Below are positions 44,054 through 52,922 of a stretch of 64,000 nucleotides of DNA, in pieces. Below the pieces are notes generated by a model. The model saw only the letters and a list, made by a program, of their open reading frames with translations. It did not search any database and was not told the origin of the DNA. Each line of letters opens with the position of its first letter. Positions within the stretch are counted from its first letter, which is position 1. The position numbers and the translations under genes are program-made. Source of the stretch: an uncultured Prevotella sp. (GTDB lineage: Bacteria; Bacteroidota; Bacteroidia; Bacteroidales; Bacteroidaceae); assembly GCA_934272845.1 (NCBI GenBank), contig CAKQSF010000006.1, forward strand, positions 1 through 64,000. Direction: 5' to 3'.

Positions 44054-44139
44054 TTTTTTGTTTTGGTTAGGACTTTACTTAACATTTAACACTAACCATT
44101 ATCATATATCATAATATCAATTACATATCAATACATAAC

Positions 44140-45399
44140 ATGGAACTTAAAAGAGTTGTTGTTACGGGCATCGGTGCCGTTACACCTCTCGGACTCAGTG
44201 CCGAAGAAACATGGAAAAACCTGCTGGCTGGCGTTAGCGGAGCAGCAGAGATTAAGCAGTTTGACGCAACAAGATACAAGACTCACTTCGCATGCGAGGT
44301 AAAAGACTTTGACCCTTCTAAGTGGATTGACCGCAAGGAAGTTCGTAAGATGGACAAGTTCTGCCAGTTCGCTATCGCAAGTGCTGCAATGGGCATCGAA
44401 GACGCTGCCATTGACCTTGAGACAGTGGATAAGAACCGTATCGGCGTTATCTACGGTGTAGGTATCGGTGGTCTAAAAACTATGCAGGACGAGATTGACT
44501 ATTACTCTTCTCACAAGGACACACCGAAGTTTAACCCATTCTTCATCCCTAAGATGATTGGTGACATAGCACCTGGTCAGATTTCTATCCGCTACGGATT
44601 CCACGGTCCTAACTACGCTACTACCAGCGCTTGCGCATCTTCTACCAACGCTTTGGCTGACGCATTCAACCTCATTCGCCTCGGTAAGGCTAACATCATC
44701 GTCAGCGGTGGTGCAGAGGCTGTTATCACAGACCCAGGTCTTGGAGGATTCAACTCTATGCACGCTCTCTCTACACGCAACGATGAGCCACAGAAGGCTA
44801 GCCGTCCGTTCTCTGCTTCAAGAGACGGTTTCGTGATGGGCGAAGGCGCTGCATGTCTCATACTCGAAGAACTAGAGCACGCTAAGGCACGCGGAGCAAA
44901 GATTTACTGCGAGATGGTGGGCGAGGGAATGTCGGCTGATGCTTACCACATCACTGCGTCTCACCCAGAAGGTCTCGGGGCAAAGATTGTGATGTCTGAG
45001 GCACTGAAAGACGCTAACATGAAGCCTGAGGATATTGACTACATCAACGTTCATGGCACTTCTACACCTGTTGGTGACATCTCTGAGGCTAAAGCCATTA
45101 AGGAACTCTTTGGAGAATGGGCTTACAAACTCAACATATCTTCTACTAAGTCTATGACTGGTCACCTCCTTGGTGCTGCAGGCGCTGTGGAGGCTATGGC
45201 TTGCGTACTGTCTGTTCAGAACGATATCATTCCTCCTACAATCAACCATGAGGAAGGAGATGAAGATCCAGAGATTGACTATAACATGAACTTCACCTTC
45301 AATAAGGCGCAAAAACGCGAGGTTCGTGCCGCACTGAGCAATACATTCGGCTTCGGTGGACACAATGCTTGCGTGATTTTTAAGAAATATGCTGAGTAA
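44140..45399 (+). CDS. fabF: 3-oxoacyl-[acyl-carrier-protein] synthase II
   Basis: The protein is 419 aa. Active-site C165 in TTSACASSTN. The two catalytic His are in VHGTSTPVGD and in the KSMTGHLLGAAGAVEA region. NTFGFGGHNAC closes the protein. It condenses acyl-ACP with malonyl-ACP in fatty acid elongation. The end overlaps the start of rnc by 11 nt. Confidence 0.97.
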   Translation: MELKRVVVTGIGAVTPLGLSAEETWKNLLAGVSGAAEIKQFDATRYKTHFACEVKDFDPSKWIDRKEVRKMDKFCQFAIASAAMGIEDAAIDLETVDKNRIGVIYGVGIGGLKTMQDEIDYYSSHKDTPKFNPFFIPKMIGDIAPGQISIRYGFHGPNYATTSACASSTNALADAFNLIRLGKANIIVSGGAEAVITDPGLGGFNSMHALSTRNDEPQKASRPFSASRDGFVMGEGAACLILEELEHAKARGAKIYCEMVGEGMSADAYHITASHPEGLGAKIVMSEALKDANMKPEDIDYINVHGTSTPVGDISEAKAIKELFGEWAYKLNISSTKSMTGHLLGAAGAVEAMACVLSVQNDIIPPTINHEEGDEDPEIDYNMNFTFNKAQKREVRAALSNTFGFGGHNACVIFKKYAE

Positions 45400-46531
45400 T
45401 ATTATTGATAGAATAAGACTCCCTTTCCGTAAGGAGAAGGAGTTTTATTTTGCTTTATACAATATTTTAGGGTTCTATCCGCACAACATTACCTACTACA
45501 AGGTCGCACTGATGCACAAAAGCCTTGGACATCGCGCCACTGCCAAGGAACTGAAAGCATTGGAGGGCACTACCTTTAAAAAGGAAAAAGGGGCAAAGAA
45601 GGACGACGGACGATACGAAGTATTCAAACGCAAACAGAGCAAAAAGGCACGAATGAACGCCGACAACCCCAAGGGACAGAGAAAGGGAAGGCTCGGAAAA
45701 CAACTGAACAACGAACGTCTGGAGTTCTTGGGAGATGCTATTCTCGATGCTGTAGTAGGCGATGTGGTTTACCGTTGCTTCCCTGGCAAACCTGAAGGCT
45801 TCCTCACTAACACACGCTCTAAACTGGTACAACGTGAGACTCTCGGCAGACTAGCAAAGGAAATGGGCGTAACGCAACTCATTTTAGCAAGCGGAAAGAA
45901 CGCTACACACAACAGTTACATCGGTGGCAACGCATTCGAAGCACTCGTAGGAGCAGTATATCTCGACAGAGGATATGACGCATGCTATGACTTTTGGATT
46001 AACCGCGTAATGAAATCCTACCTCAATGTTGACAAGGTGGCTTACAAAGAAGTGAACTTCAAGTCGAAAATACTGGAGTGGTCACAGAAGAACCGTGTCA
46101 AGATGGAGTTCATAATGGAGGAACAAACGCAGGACAAACAAGGCTCACCCAAATTCGTATACTCACTACAACTAGAAGGACTCGTGGGAGGTACGGCCGA
46201 GGGATTTTCTAAGAAGGAGAGCCAACAGAAGGCATGCGAGATAACCTTAAAGAAACTACGCTCTGACAGCAAGTTCCTCGATAGCGTATTTGCCGCAAAA
46301 ACGGCAAGAACAAAGATGGAGGAGAACCCTACAACCGCTGTACCCGCTGTAGAAGAGCCTAAGAATAACGACTTCTTCGTTGAGCAGAAACAAGATGTTC
46401 CTAAAGAAACTGTAAGCAAGACTGAAGGCGAAGTTGACAGCCTGTCACTTGACGACATTGAGGCTACGCCAAAGGAACTGACCCAAGAAGACATCATTGC
46501 CCAAGCCGAAGAACAGGCTTATAAAGAATAA
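45389..46531 (+). CDS. rnc: Ribonuclease III with Lys-rich insertion and acidic tail
   Basis: The protein is 380 aa, longer than usual (about 220-310). The RNase III signature NNERLEFLGDAILDAVVGD is at about 107-125, with later LVQRETLGRLAKEMG and NAFEALVGAVYLDRGYD. A double-stranded RNA-binding domain covers about 222-292 (KSKILEWSQKNRVKMEF … GFSKKESQQKACEITLKKL). Two oddities: about 55 residues rich in Lys/Arg (50-106) are inserted between the first helix (ALMHKS) and the signature, and an acidic Glu-rich tail follows (about 310-380). It processes rRNA and structured mRNA. Start overlaps fabF. Confidence 0.95.
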   Translation: MLSNIIDRIRLPFRKEKEFYFALYNILGFYPHNITYYKVALMHKSLGHRATAKELKALEGTTFKKEKGAKKDDGRYEVFKRKQSKKARMNADNPKGQRKGRLGKQLNNERLEFLGDAILDAVVGDVVYRCFPGKPEGFLTNTRSKLVQRETLGRLAKEMGVTQLILASGKNATHNSYIGGNAFEALVGAVYLDRGYDACYDFWINRVMKSYLNVDKVAYKEVNFKSKILEWSQKNRVKMEFIMEEQTQDKQGSPKFVYSLQLEGLVGGTAEGFSKKESQQKACEITLKKLRSDSKFLDSVFAAKTARTKMEENPTTAVPAVEEPKNNDFFVEQKQDVPKETVSKTEGEVDSLSLDDIEATPKELTQEDIIAQAEEQAYKE

Positions 46532-46546
46532 AAAGGGATAAACACC

Positions 46547-46690
46547 CTAGTCCCCCTAGAATCCCCTAGTCCCCCTAGCCCCCTAGAACCTCTAGTCCCC
46601 CTAGAACCCCTAGTTCCCCTAGTTCCCCTAGTCCCCCTAGAACCTCTAGTCCCTCCTAGAACCTCTAGTCCCCCTAGAACCCCTAGTCCC
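46547..46690 (+). repeat. CTAG nonamer array 3
   Basis: About 16 units of CTAGTCCCC, CTAGAACCT or CTAGAACCC with a ~9-bp period, from 16 nt after the rnc stop to ~35 nt before dapB. Its variable triplets are C-rich, unlike the A-rich arrays at 15486 and 25973. Confidence 0.9.
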
Positions 46691-46723
46691 CATAAAAAAA
46701 CAACAAAAAAAACCAACCACAAC

Positions 46724-47479
46724 ATGAAAATTGCACTCATAGGATATGGAAAGATGGGCAAGATGATTGAGCAGATCGCTCTCTCTCGCGGCCATAAGAT
46801 AGTAAGCATCATCGATATTGACAATCAAGAAGACTTCGACAGCCCAGCATTTGCCTCTGCTGACGTAGCAATAGAGTTCACCGCACCTCACGTGGCTTAC
46901 GGCAACTACCTCAAAGCATGGTCTAAGGGCGTGAAGGTCGTTAGTGGCTCCACAGGTTGGCTGAAGGAGCACGGTGACGACGTGCGACACGCTTGCAACA
47001 AGGAAGGAAAAACTCTCTTCTGGGCGTCAAACTACTCTATCGGTGTCGCAATATTCTCTGCAGTCAACAAGTACTTGGCTAAAATAATGAACTCATTCCC
47101 ACAGTATGACGTAGAAGAAACTGAGACTCACCACATCCATAAACTCGATCATCCATCAGGCACTGGCATCACTCTCGCTGAGCAGATTGTAGCCAACCTC
47201 GACCGTAAGAGCGACTGGCAGATGGGCACCCTTACACAACCAGACGGAACCGTGGTACCAGCAGAGAACAACGACAGCAACAAGTTGACAATCAACTCCG
47301 TTCGTCGCGGTGAAGTTCCTGGTATTCACTCTATCACATGGAACTCTGAAGCAGACCAGATAACAATCACTCATGACGCACATTCACGCCAAGGCTTCGC
47401 CCTCGGTGCTGTACTTGCAGCAGAATACACAGCGCAGCACAGCGGACTGTTAACGATCGACGATATGTTTAAGTTCTAA
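46724..47479 (+). CDS. dapB: 4-hydroxy-tetrahydrodipicolinate reductase
   Basis: The protein is 251 aa. The N-terminal Rossmann motif is ALIGYGKMGKMIE. EFTAPH and SGSTGW follow. The substrate/catalytic segment is ETHHIHKLDHPSGTGITLAE (His-His and Lys), ending with the domain that binds dipicolinate. It reduces HTPA in the lysine/diaminopimelate pathway, which feeds peptidoglycan. It sits between two CTAG arrays, which separate it from rnc and lepB. Confidence 0.97.
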   Translation: MKIALIGYGKMGKMIEQIALSRGHKIVSIIDIDNQEDFDSPAFASADVAIEFTAPHVAYGNYLKAWSKGVKVVSGSTGWLKEHGDDVRHACNKEGKTLFWASNYSIGVAIFSAVNKYLAKIMNSFPQYDVEETETHHIHKLDHPSGTGITLAEQIVANLDRKSDWQMGTLTQPDGTVVPAENNDSNKLTINSVRRGEVPGIHSITWNSEADQITITHDAHSRQGFALGAVLAAEYTAQHSGLLTIDDMFKF

Positions 47480-47487
47480 AAGAACAT

Positions 47488-47653
47488 CTAGCAACCTCTA
47501 GAACATCTAGCACCCCTAGAACATCTAGTCCACCTAGAACATCTAGCAACCCCTAGAACATCTAGCAACCCCTAGAACATCTAGCAACCCCTAGAACATC
47601 TAGCAACCCCTAGAACATCTAGCACCTCTAGAACATCTAGCAACCCCTAGAAC
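47488..47653 (+). repeat. CTAG nonamer array 4
   Basis: About 18 units in which CTAGCAACCC and CTAGAACAT alternate regularly, so the higher-order period is ~19 bp. It begins 9 nt after the dapB stop and ends ~20 nt before lepB. Confidence 0.92.
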
Positions 47654-47674
47654 AACAAAACCACCAAACAACCA

Positions 47675-49117
47675 ATGAAAAAGAAAAACCAACCTAACAT
47701 GAAGGTACAATGGACAAAATTCGTCATCGTCCTTGTCCTGTACCTTATATTCTTGCTATGGCTGAAGAGTTGGTTAGGACTCATCGTAGTACCGTTTATC
47801 TACGATGCCTATATCTCTCGCAAGATACGCTGGGACTGGTGGAAAGACCTTGAAAACCCAATGCGCATGATAATGTCGTGGGTTGACGCCTTGGTCTTCG
47901 CACTGGTAGCAGTATACTTCATCAACCTCTTCTTCTTCCAGAACTACGTTATACCATCAAGTTCACTGGAGAAGTCATTGCTTACAGGCGACTACCTCTT
48001 CGTGTCAAAGGTAAGTTACGGCCCACGCATACCGCAAACACCACTAACAATGCCGCTGACGCAACACACCATGCCTATACTCGGTACCAAGTCTTACATA
48101 GACTGGCCACAGTGGGACTACCGCCGTGCACCTGGTCTAGGAAAGGTACAACTCAACGACATCGTTGTATTCAACTTCCCTGCAGGCGACACCGTTGTCT
48201 CTGACCCTATATTACAGCCTAATGACTATTACCAAATGGTCTATGGCTACGGTCAGCAAATACTGCAACAACAGGGGATAACACCACAACTCGACAGTCT
48301 CAATGCCATGCAACTGCGCAACTACTACGCCACGGCATACAACGCAGGAAGAATGTATATCACACAGAATCCTAACGAGTTCGGCAAACTGATAGCACGC
48401 CCTACCGACCGAAGAGAGAACTACGTAAAACGCTGCGTGGGACTGCCAGGACAAACACTACAGATAAAGAACCGAATAGTCTACCTTAACGGCAAAGCCA
48501 ACAAAGAACCTGACAACGTGCAGTACACCTACCGCATCAAGTTCAAGGATATGTTGCCTGAAGACCTCATCGACGAGTTAGGTATTACGCAGGAAGACAT
48601 CGCACAGCATAACCAGTACGGCTATATGCCACTTACCAACCATGCCGCCAGCGTACTTAAGAACCACAAAGACCTTGTAGAATCTATTCAGATAAACAAG
48701 GAACAGGTAGTGGGTGATATATACCCACTCAACGCACGATATGGCTGGACACGCGACAACTACGGACCTATTTGGATTCCTCAAAAGGGAAAGAGCGTTA
48801 AATTAACACTGCAGAACCTTCCTATCTACGAGCGTCCAATACGCGTCTACGAAGGCAACGACCTCACCGTAACGCCTAACGGTAAGATACTCATCAACGG
48901 TAAGGAGGCACACTCATACACCTTCAAGATGGACTACTACTGGATGCAAGGCGACAACCGTCACAATAGTGCCGATTCCCGTTACTGGGGCTTCGTGCCG
49001 GAAGACCACATCGTGGGCAAACCTATCTTCATCTGGTGGTCAAACAATCCTGACAAGAAAGGCTTTAGCGCAATACGCTGGAACCGCCTCTTCCGTTTTG
49101 TAGACAACATAAAATAA
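47675..49117 (+). CDS. lepB: Signal peptidase I (Bacteroidota type)
   Basis: The protein is 480 aa. Two N-terminal membrane segments (about 13-45 and 68-90) are followed by the catalytic Ser S97 in IPSSSLEKSLLTGDYLFVSK and the general-base Lys in ENYVKRCVGLPGQTLQI (about 250). QGDNRHNSADSRYWGFVP, the conserved box near the end, follows at about 425-445. A large insertion (about 140-235) between the boxes is normal in this phylum. It removes signal peptides from exported proteins such as the pectinases here. The terminator is at 49161-49194. Confidence 0.96.
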   Translation: MKKKNQPNMKVQWTKFVIVLVLYLIFLLWLKSWLGLIVVPFIYDAYISRKIRWDWWKDLENPMRMIMSWVDALVFALVAVYFINLFFFQNYVIPSSSLEKSLLTGDYLFVSKVSYGPRIPQTPLTMPLTQHTMPILGTKSYIDWPQWDYRRAPGLGKVQLNDIVVFNFPAGDTVVSDPILQPNDYYQMVYGYGQQILQQQGITPQLDSLNAMQLRNYYATAYNAGRMYITQNPNEFGKLIARPTDRRENYVKRCVGLPGQTLQIKNRIVYLNGKANKEPDNVQYTYRIKFKDMLPEDLIDELGITQEDIAQHNQYGYMPLTNHAASVLKNHKDLVESIQINKEQVVGDIYPLNARYGWTRDNYGPIWIPQKGKSVKLTLQNLPIYERPIRVYEGNDLTVTPNGKILINGKEAHSYTFKMDYYWMQGDNRHNSADSRYWGFVPEDHIVGKPIFIWWSNNPDKKGFSAIRWNRLFRFVDNIK

Positions 49118-49160
49118 ACTATAGTAGATGAAGTCTCTATAGTTAAGGAATAACATCGAG

Positions 49161-49194
49161 GGAGCGGCATGTCTTCTAAAGAGACTGCCGCTCC
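49161..49194 (+). terminator. Intrinsic terminator of lepB
   Basis: A 9-bp stem GGAGCGGCA/TGCCGCTCC (49161-49169 and 49186-49194), followed by a T-rich stretch. Confidence 0.8.
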
Positions 49195-49204
49195 TTTCGT
49201 TGTA

Positions 49205-49263
49205 ACAAACAATGCATTTACAACTAAAACCAGGTTACAAACAATGCATTTACAACTAAAACC
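49205..49263 (+). repeat. Tandem duplication of a 32-bp segment
   Basis: A 27-nt string beginning ACAAACAATGCATTTACAAC occurs exactly at 49205-49231 and 49237-49263, just upstream of the four-helix gene, whose leader it forms. Confidence 0.88.
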
Positions 49264-49275
49264 TGAACACCATTT

Positions 49276-50031
49276 ATGACTGAAACCGACAACACGCCAA
49301 AGGTGCTCAACCAACAGATAAACTGGGAAGCACTGTACTTCTACCAAAAGTCAGACGTAATATACCAACTGTCGTTCGTCTTCTGTAACCGATTCATTCA
49401 TCTATACAAAGACCGTACTCGCGACCAAGTGATACAGGCGGCACGTTCCTGCAAGCAGAACATTGTAGAGGGACTTGCAGATGGTGTCACTTCTACCGAG
49501 ATGCAACTAAAACTGCTCAACGTTGCCCGTGCCTCACTAAAGGAACTGCGTGAGGACTATGAAGATTACCTTAAGTCACGCCATCTGCACTTTTTCGCTG
49601 CTGGTGACAGTCGATACGATGACATGCTTAATTACTGCCGTCACCACAATCTGTTAACAGATTATGAACCTTTTTTTCATCGTTGGAATGACGAGGAAAT
49701 GTGCAACTATGCCCTAACACTTTGCCACATGATTGACCGCATGATGATGTCCTATCTTAAGAAGTTAGAACACGAATTTGTGACCGAAGGTGGCATAAAG
49801 GAGCGCATGCACCGCGCTCGAACAGGCTACCGTCAGCAGCAGGACGAACGACTGAAGCAGTTAGAAAAGGAGGTACAACACTTAAAGCAAGCATTATCTT
49901 CAGCCCAAGCACAAGCGGAGCAGTGGCAACAAGCCTACGAAGATCTCAAGCAACGAGCACTGAAGGCTTATTATGCACAGCAAGAGGAAATTAAGCGATT
50001 AAAGGAAAAATTAGGAGATATAAGCAGATAG
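49276..50031 (+). CDS. Four-helix-bundle protein with suffix coiled coil
   Basis: The protein is 251 aa. The N-terminal ~150 residues match the four-helix-bundle (23S rRNA intervening-protein-like) family with the Bacteroidota suffix region: QVIQAARSCKQNIVEGLADG, then ARASLKELREDYEDYLKSRH. Residues about 175-245 form a coiled coil rich in Gln/Glu (QLEKEVQHLKQALSSAQAQAEQWQQA is longer than one heptad pair). The role is unknown; members occur widely in this phylum and may bind RNA or protein. A CTAG array follows 23 nt after the stop. Confidence 0.85.
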   Translation: MTETDNTPKVLNQQINWEALYFYQKSDVIYQLSFVFCNRFIHLYKDRTRDQVIQAARSCKQNIVEGLADGVTSTEMQLKLLNVARASLKELREDYEDYLKSRHLHFFAAGDSRYDDMLNYCRHHNLLTDYEPFFHRWNDEEMCNYALTLCHMIDRMMMSYLKKLEHEFVTEGGIKERMHRARTGYRQQQDERLKQLEKEVQHLKQALSSAQAQAEQWQQAYEDLKQRALKAYYAQQEEIKRLKEKLGDISR

Positions 50032-50053
50032 GGAGATATAAGAATAGAAAGTT

Positions 50054-50202
50054 CTAGAAAGTTCTAGAACAACTAGTACCTCTAGAAACTCTAGAACTTC
50101 TAGAACCTCTAGAACAACTAGAACAACTAGAAACTCTAGACCTTCTAGAACAACTAGAACTTCTAGAACAACTAGAACCTCTATAAACTCTATTACAACT
50201 AG
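50054..50202 (+). repeat. CTAG nonamer array 5
   Basis: About 15 units of CTAGAACAA, CTAGAACTT or CTAGAAACT in a strict 9-bp period, degrading to CTATAAACT and CTATTACAA near the 3' end. It begins 23 nt after the four-helix stop and ends ~70 nt before the pnp promoter box. Confidence 0.9.
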
Positions 50203-50273
50203 AAATCCCTACACTCACCCTAAATACTAATCTAAATAATGTTAAAAATATTGGTTAATCCATTAAAACTCCG

Positions 50274-50281
50274 TATCTTTG
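50274..50281 (+). promoter_or_regulatory. -7 promoter box for pnp
   Basis: TATCTTTG, 95 nt upstream of pnp. The leader contains a small GACG…CGTC hairpin (50313-50332), a possible site for autoregulation as known for pnp elsewhere; this is inference. Confidence 0.6.
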
Positions 50282-50375
50282 TACGGTTATTCTTAGAATT
50301 TAAGTATATGCCGACGTGGCTGGCGCTGCGTCAATTAGATGTAAGTTAAAACAATAAGATTTTCAAAACAATTCG

Positions 50376-52634
50376 ATGAACGTAATTACAAAGACCGTTT
50401 CATTGCCTGATGGACGTACCATCACCATCGAAACAGGAAAGTTGGCAAAGCAGGCCGATGGTTCATGCACACTCCGCATGGGTAACACCGTACTGCTCGC
50501 CACCGTATGTGCCGCTAAAGACGCAGTGCCTGGCACAGATTTTATGCCACTGCAGGTAGAGTACCGCGAGCAGTATGCTGCAGCAGGTCGCTTCCCAGGT
50601 GGCTTCACAAAGCGCGAAGGCAAGGCTAACGATGATGAGATTCTAACCTGCCGCCTCGTTGACCGCGCTCTCCGTCCGCTCTTCCCAAGCGATTATCATG
50701 CTGAGGTATACGTTAACGTTATCCTCTTCAGCGCTGATGGCGTTGACCAGCCAGACGCTCTCGCTGGCTTCGCTGCATCATGTGCATTGGCATGTTCTGA
50801 TATTCCTTTTGAATGCCCTATCTCTGAGGTTCGCGTAGCACGCATCAACGGCGAATACGTTATCAACCCTACTAAGGAACAGATGGCTGGCGCTGACATG
50901 GACCTCATGGTTGGTGCTACCGCTGACAACATCATGATGGTTGAAGGCGAGATGGACGAGGTTCAGGAGATTGACCTTCTCAATGCATTGAAGGCTGCAC
51001 ACGCTGCCATCAAACCAATGTGTGAGATGCAGGTTGAACTGATGAAGGAACTCGGCACTGACAAGAAGCGTGAGTATTGCCACGAGGTTAACGACGATGA
51101 CCTCAAGGAACAGGTAAAGAAAGAGTGCTACCAGAAGGCGTACGACGTAGTAAAGCAGGCTCTTGAGAAGCAGGCTCGCGCAGAGGCTTTCGAGGCTATC
51201 ATCACAGAGTTCAAGGAACAGTATGCCGCTGCGCACACTGACCTTACCGAGGACGAACTAGAAGAGAAGAACGCACTGGCTGACAAGTACTACCATGACG
51301 TAGAGCGCGACGCTATGCGCCGTTGCATCCTTGACGAGGGCGTACGTCTCGATGGTCGTAAGACCACTGACATCCGTCCTATCTGGTGCGAAGTTTCTCC
51401 ACTGCCAATGCCTCATGGAAGTTCTATCTTCACTCGTGGTGAAACACAGTCTCTCACCACTTGTACTCTCGGTACAAAACTCGACGAGAAACTTGTTGAC
51501 GACGTATTGGAGCGTTCTTACCAGCGTTTCCTCCTCCACTATAACTTCCCACCATTCTGCACAGGTGAGGCTAAGGCACAGCGTGGTGTAGGTCGCCGCG
51601 AGATTGGTCACGGTCACCTTGCATGGCGTGGTCTGAAGGGGCAGATTCCTGCTGACTTCCCTTACACCGTACGCCTTGTAAGCCAGATTCTTGAGTCTAA
51701 CGGCTCATCATCAATGGCAACCGTATGCGCTGGAACACTGGCACTCATGGACGCTGGTGTACCAATGAAGAAGCCTGTCAGCGGTATCGCTATGGGACTT
51801 ATCAAGAACCCAGGTGAGGACAAGTACGCTGTACTATCTGACATTCTCGGTGATGAGGATCACCTTGGCGATATGGACTTTAAGACCACTGGTACTAAGG
51901 ACGGTCTTACAGCCACACAGATGGATATTAAGTGTGACGGCCTCTCATACGAGATTCTTGAGAAGGCTCTGATGCAGGCAAAGGCTGGTCGTGAGCATAT
52001 TCTTAACTGTATCACCGACACTATCGCAGAACCACGCGCAGAACTCAAACCACACGTACCACGCATCGTACAGATTGAGATTCCTAAGGAGTTCATCGGT
52101 GCTGTGATTGGCCCTGGTGGTAAGATTATCCAGCAGATGCAGGAAGAGACAGGTGCTACTATCACCATCGACGAAGAAGATGGCGTTGGCAAGGTACAGG
52201 TTTCTGGTCCTAACAAAGACACCATCGACGCTGCCCTCGCTAAGATTAAAGGTATCGTAGCAATACCAGAGATTGGCGAGATATACGAAGGTACCGTACG
52301 CTCTATCATGCCTTACGGTTGCTTCGTAGAGATTCTCCCAGGCAAGGATGGTCTGCTCCACATATCTGAGATTGACTGGAAGAGACTTGAGACAGTTGAA
52401 GAGGCTGGCATCAAGGAGGGTGACAAGATTAAGGTTAAACTCCTCGACATCGACCAAAAGACTGGCAAGTACAAACTCTCTCACCGCGTACTCATCGACA
52501 AACCTGAAGGTTACGTAGAGCGCGAACGTCGTCCACGACCAGAGCGTGGTGAGCGTCGTCCACGCCAAGAGCGCGGAGAGCGTCCTGAGCGCAGAACACG
52601 CTACGGTCAGCAGGAAGAGAATAAGCAAGACTAA
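50376..52634 (+). CDS. pnp: Polyribonucleotide nucleotidyltransferase
   Basis: The protein is 752 aa. Two RNase PH domains flank a helical middle part ([19 protein letters not shown] start; the second with [16 protein letters not shown] and [10 protein letters not shown]). A KH domain follows with [16 protein letters not shown], then S1 ([20 protein letters not shown]). The last ~35 residues are an Arg/Glu-rich tail ([20 protein letters not shown] type). It degrades RNA 3'-5' by phosphorolysis. It is monocistronic with terminator 52657-52713. Confidence 0.98.
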   Translation: MNVITKTVSLPDGRTITIETGKLAKQADGSCTLRMGNTVLLATVCAAKDAVPGTDFMPLQVEYREQYAAAGRFPGGFTKREGKANDDEILTCRLVDRALRPLFPSDYHAEVYVNVILFSADGVDQPDALAGFAASCALACSDIPFECPISEVRVARINGEYVINPTKEQMAGADMDLMVGATADNIMMVEGEMDEVQEIDLLNALKAAHAAIKPMCEMQVELMKELGTDKKREYCHEVNDDDLKEQVKKECYQKAYDVVKQALEKQARAEAFEAIITEFKEQYAAAHTDLTEDELEEKNALADKYYHDVERDAMRRCILDEGVRLDGRKTTDIRPIWCEVSPLPMPHGSSIFTRGETQSLTTCTLGTKLDEKLVDDVLERSYQRFLLHYNFPPFCTGEAKAQRGVGRREIGHGHLAWRGLKGQIPADFPYTVRLVSQILESNGSSSMATVCAGTLALMDAGVPMKKPVSGIAMGLIKNPGEDKYAVLSDILGDEDHLGDMDFKTTGTKDGLTATQMDIKCDGLSYEILEKALMQAKAGREHILNCITDTIAEPRAELKPHVPRIVQIEIPKEFIGAVIGPGGKIIQQMQEETGATITIDEEDGVGKVQVSGPNKDTIDAALAKIKGIVAIPEIGEIYEGTVRSIMPYGCFVEILPGKDGLLHISEIDWKRLETVEEAGIKEGDKIKVKLLDIDQKTGKYKLSHRVLIDKPEGYVERERRPRPERGERRPRQERGERPERRTRYGQQEENKQD

Positions 52635-52656
52635 ACATAACATAACAATGTAATAT

Positions 52657-52713
52657 AAAAGGCCCCGCCACTAATCCCTATATCTAGTATAAAGGGAAAG
52701 GGCGGAGCCTTTT
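52657..52713 (+). terminator. Terminator of pnp
   Basis: AAAAGGCCCCGCC (52657-52669) pairs with GGCGGAGCCTTTT (52701-52713) with one mismatch, followed by more T. Confidence 0.85.
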
Positions 52714-52734
52714 TTTAATGCATAATGCACAATT

Positions 52735-52920
52735 TAAAATTAATAATTAATAATTAATAATTAATAATTAGGCTACGCCGTGTGAACTATTCTGTAGTCT
52801 TATGAATTATACATTATGAATTATACATTATGAATTATACATTATGAATTATGAATTATACATTATGAATTATGAATTATACATTATGCATTGTGAATTA
52901 TGAATTATGAATTACAAACG
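52735..52920 (+). repeat. AT-rich tandem repeats upstream of the flippase
   Basis: First AATTAATAATTAATAATTA units (52738-52772), then many copies of ATTATGAATTATAC and ATTATGAATTATG up to the start codon at 52923. No promoter box of the TAnnTTTG type is visible here. The repeated word also appears near 56690 and in the topA-aroK inverted repeat. Confidence 0.85.
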
Positions 52921-52922
52921 CT

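Noticed and set aside
49117..49275. lepB-four-helix gap considered to hold a small gene or RNA
   Set aside because: It contains a terminator and a tandem 32-bp duplication only. No promoter box or RNA gene structure is visible.
15486..50202. CTAG arrays and octamer array considered as CRISPR
   Set aside because: The units are 8-10 bp with no unique spacers of 26-40 bp between longer fixed repeats, and no cas gene is present.
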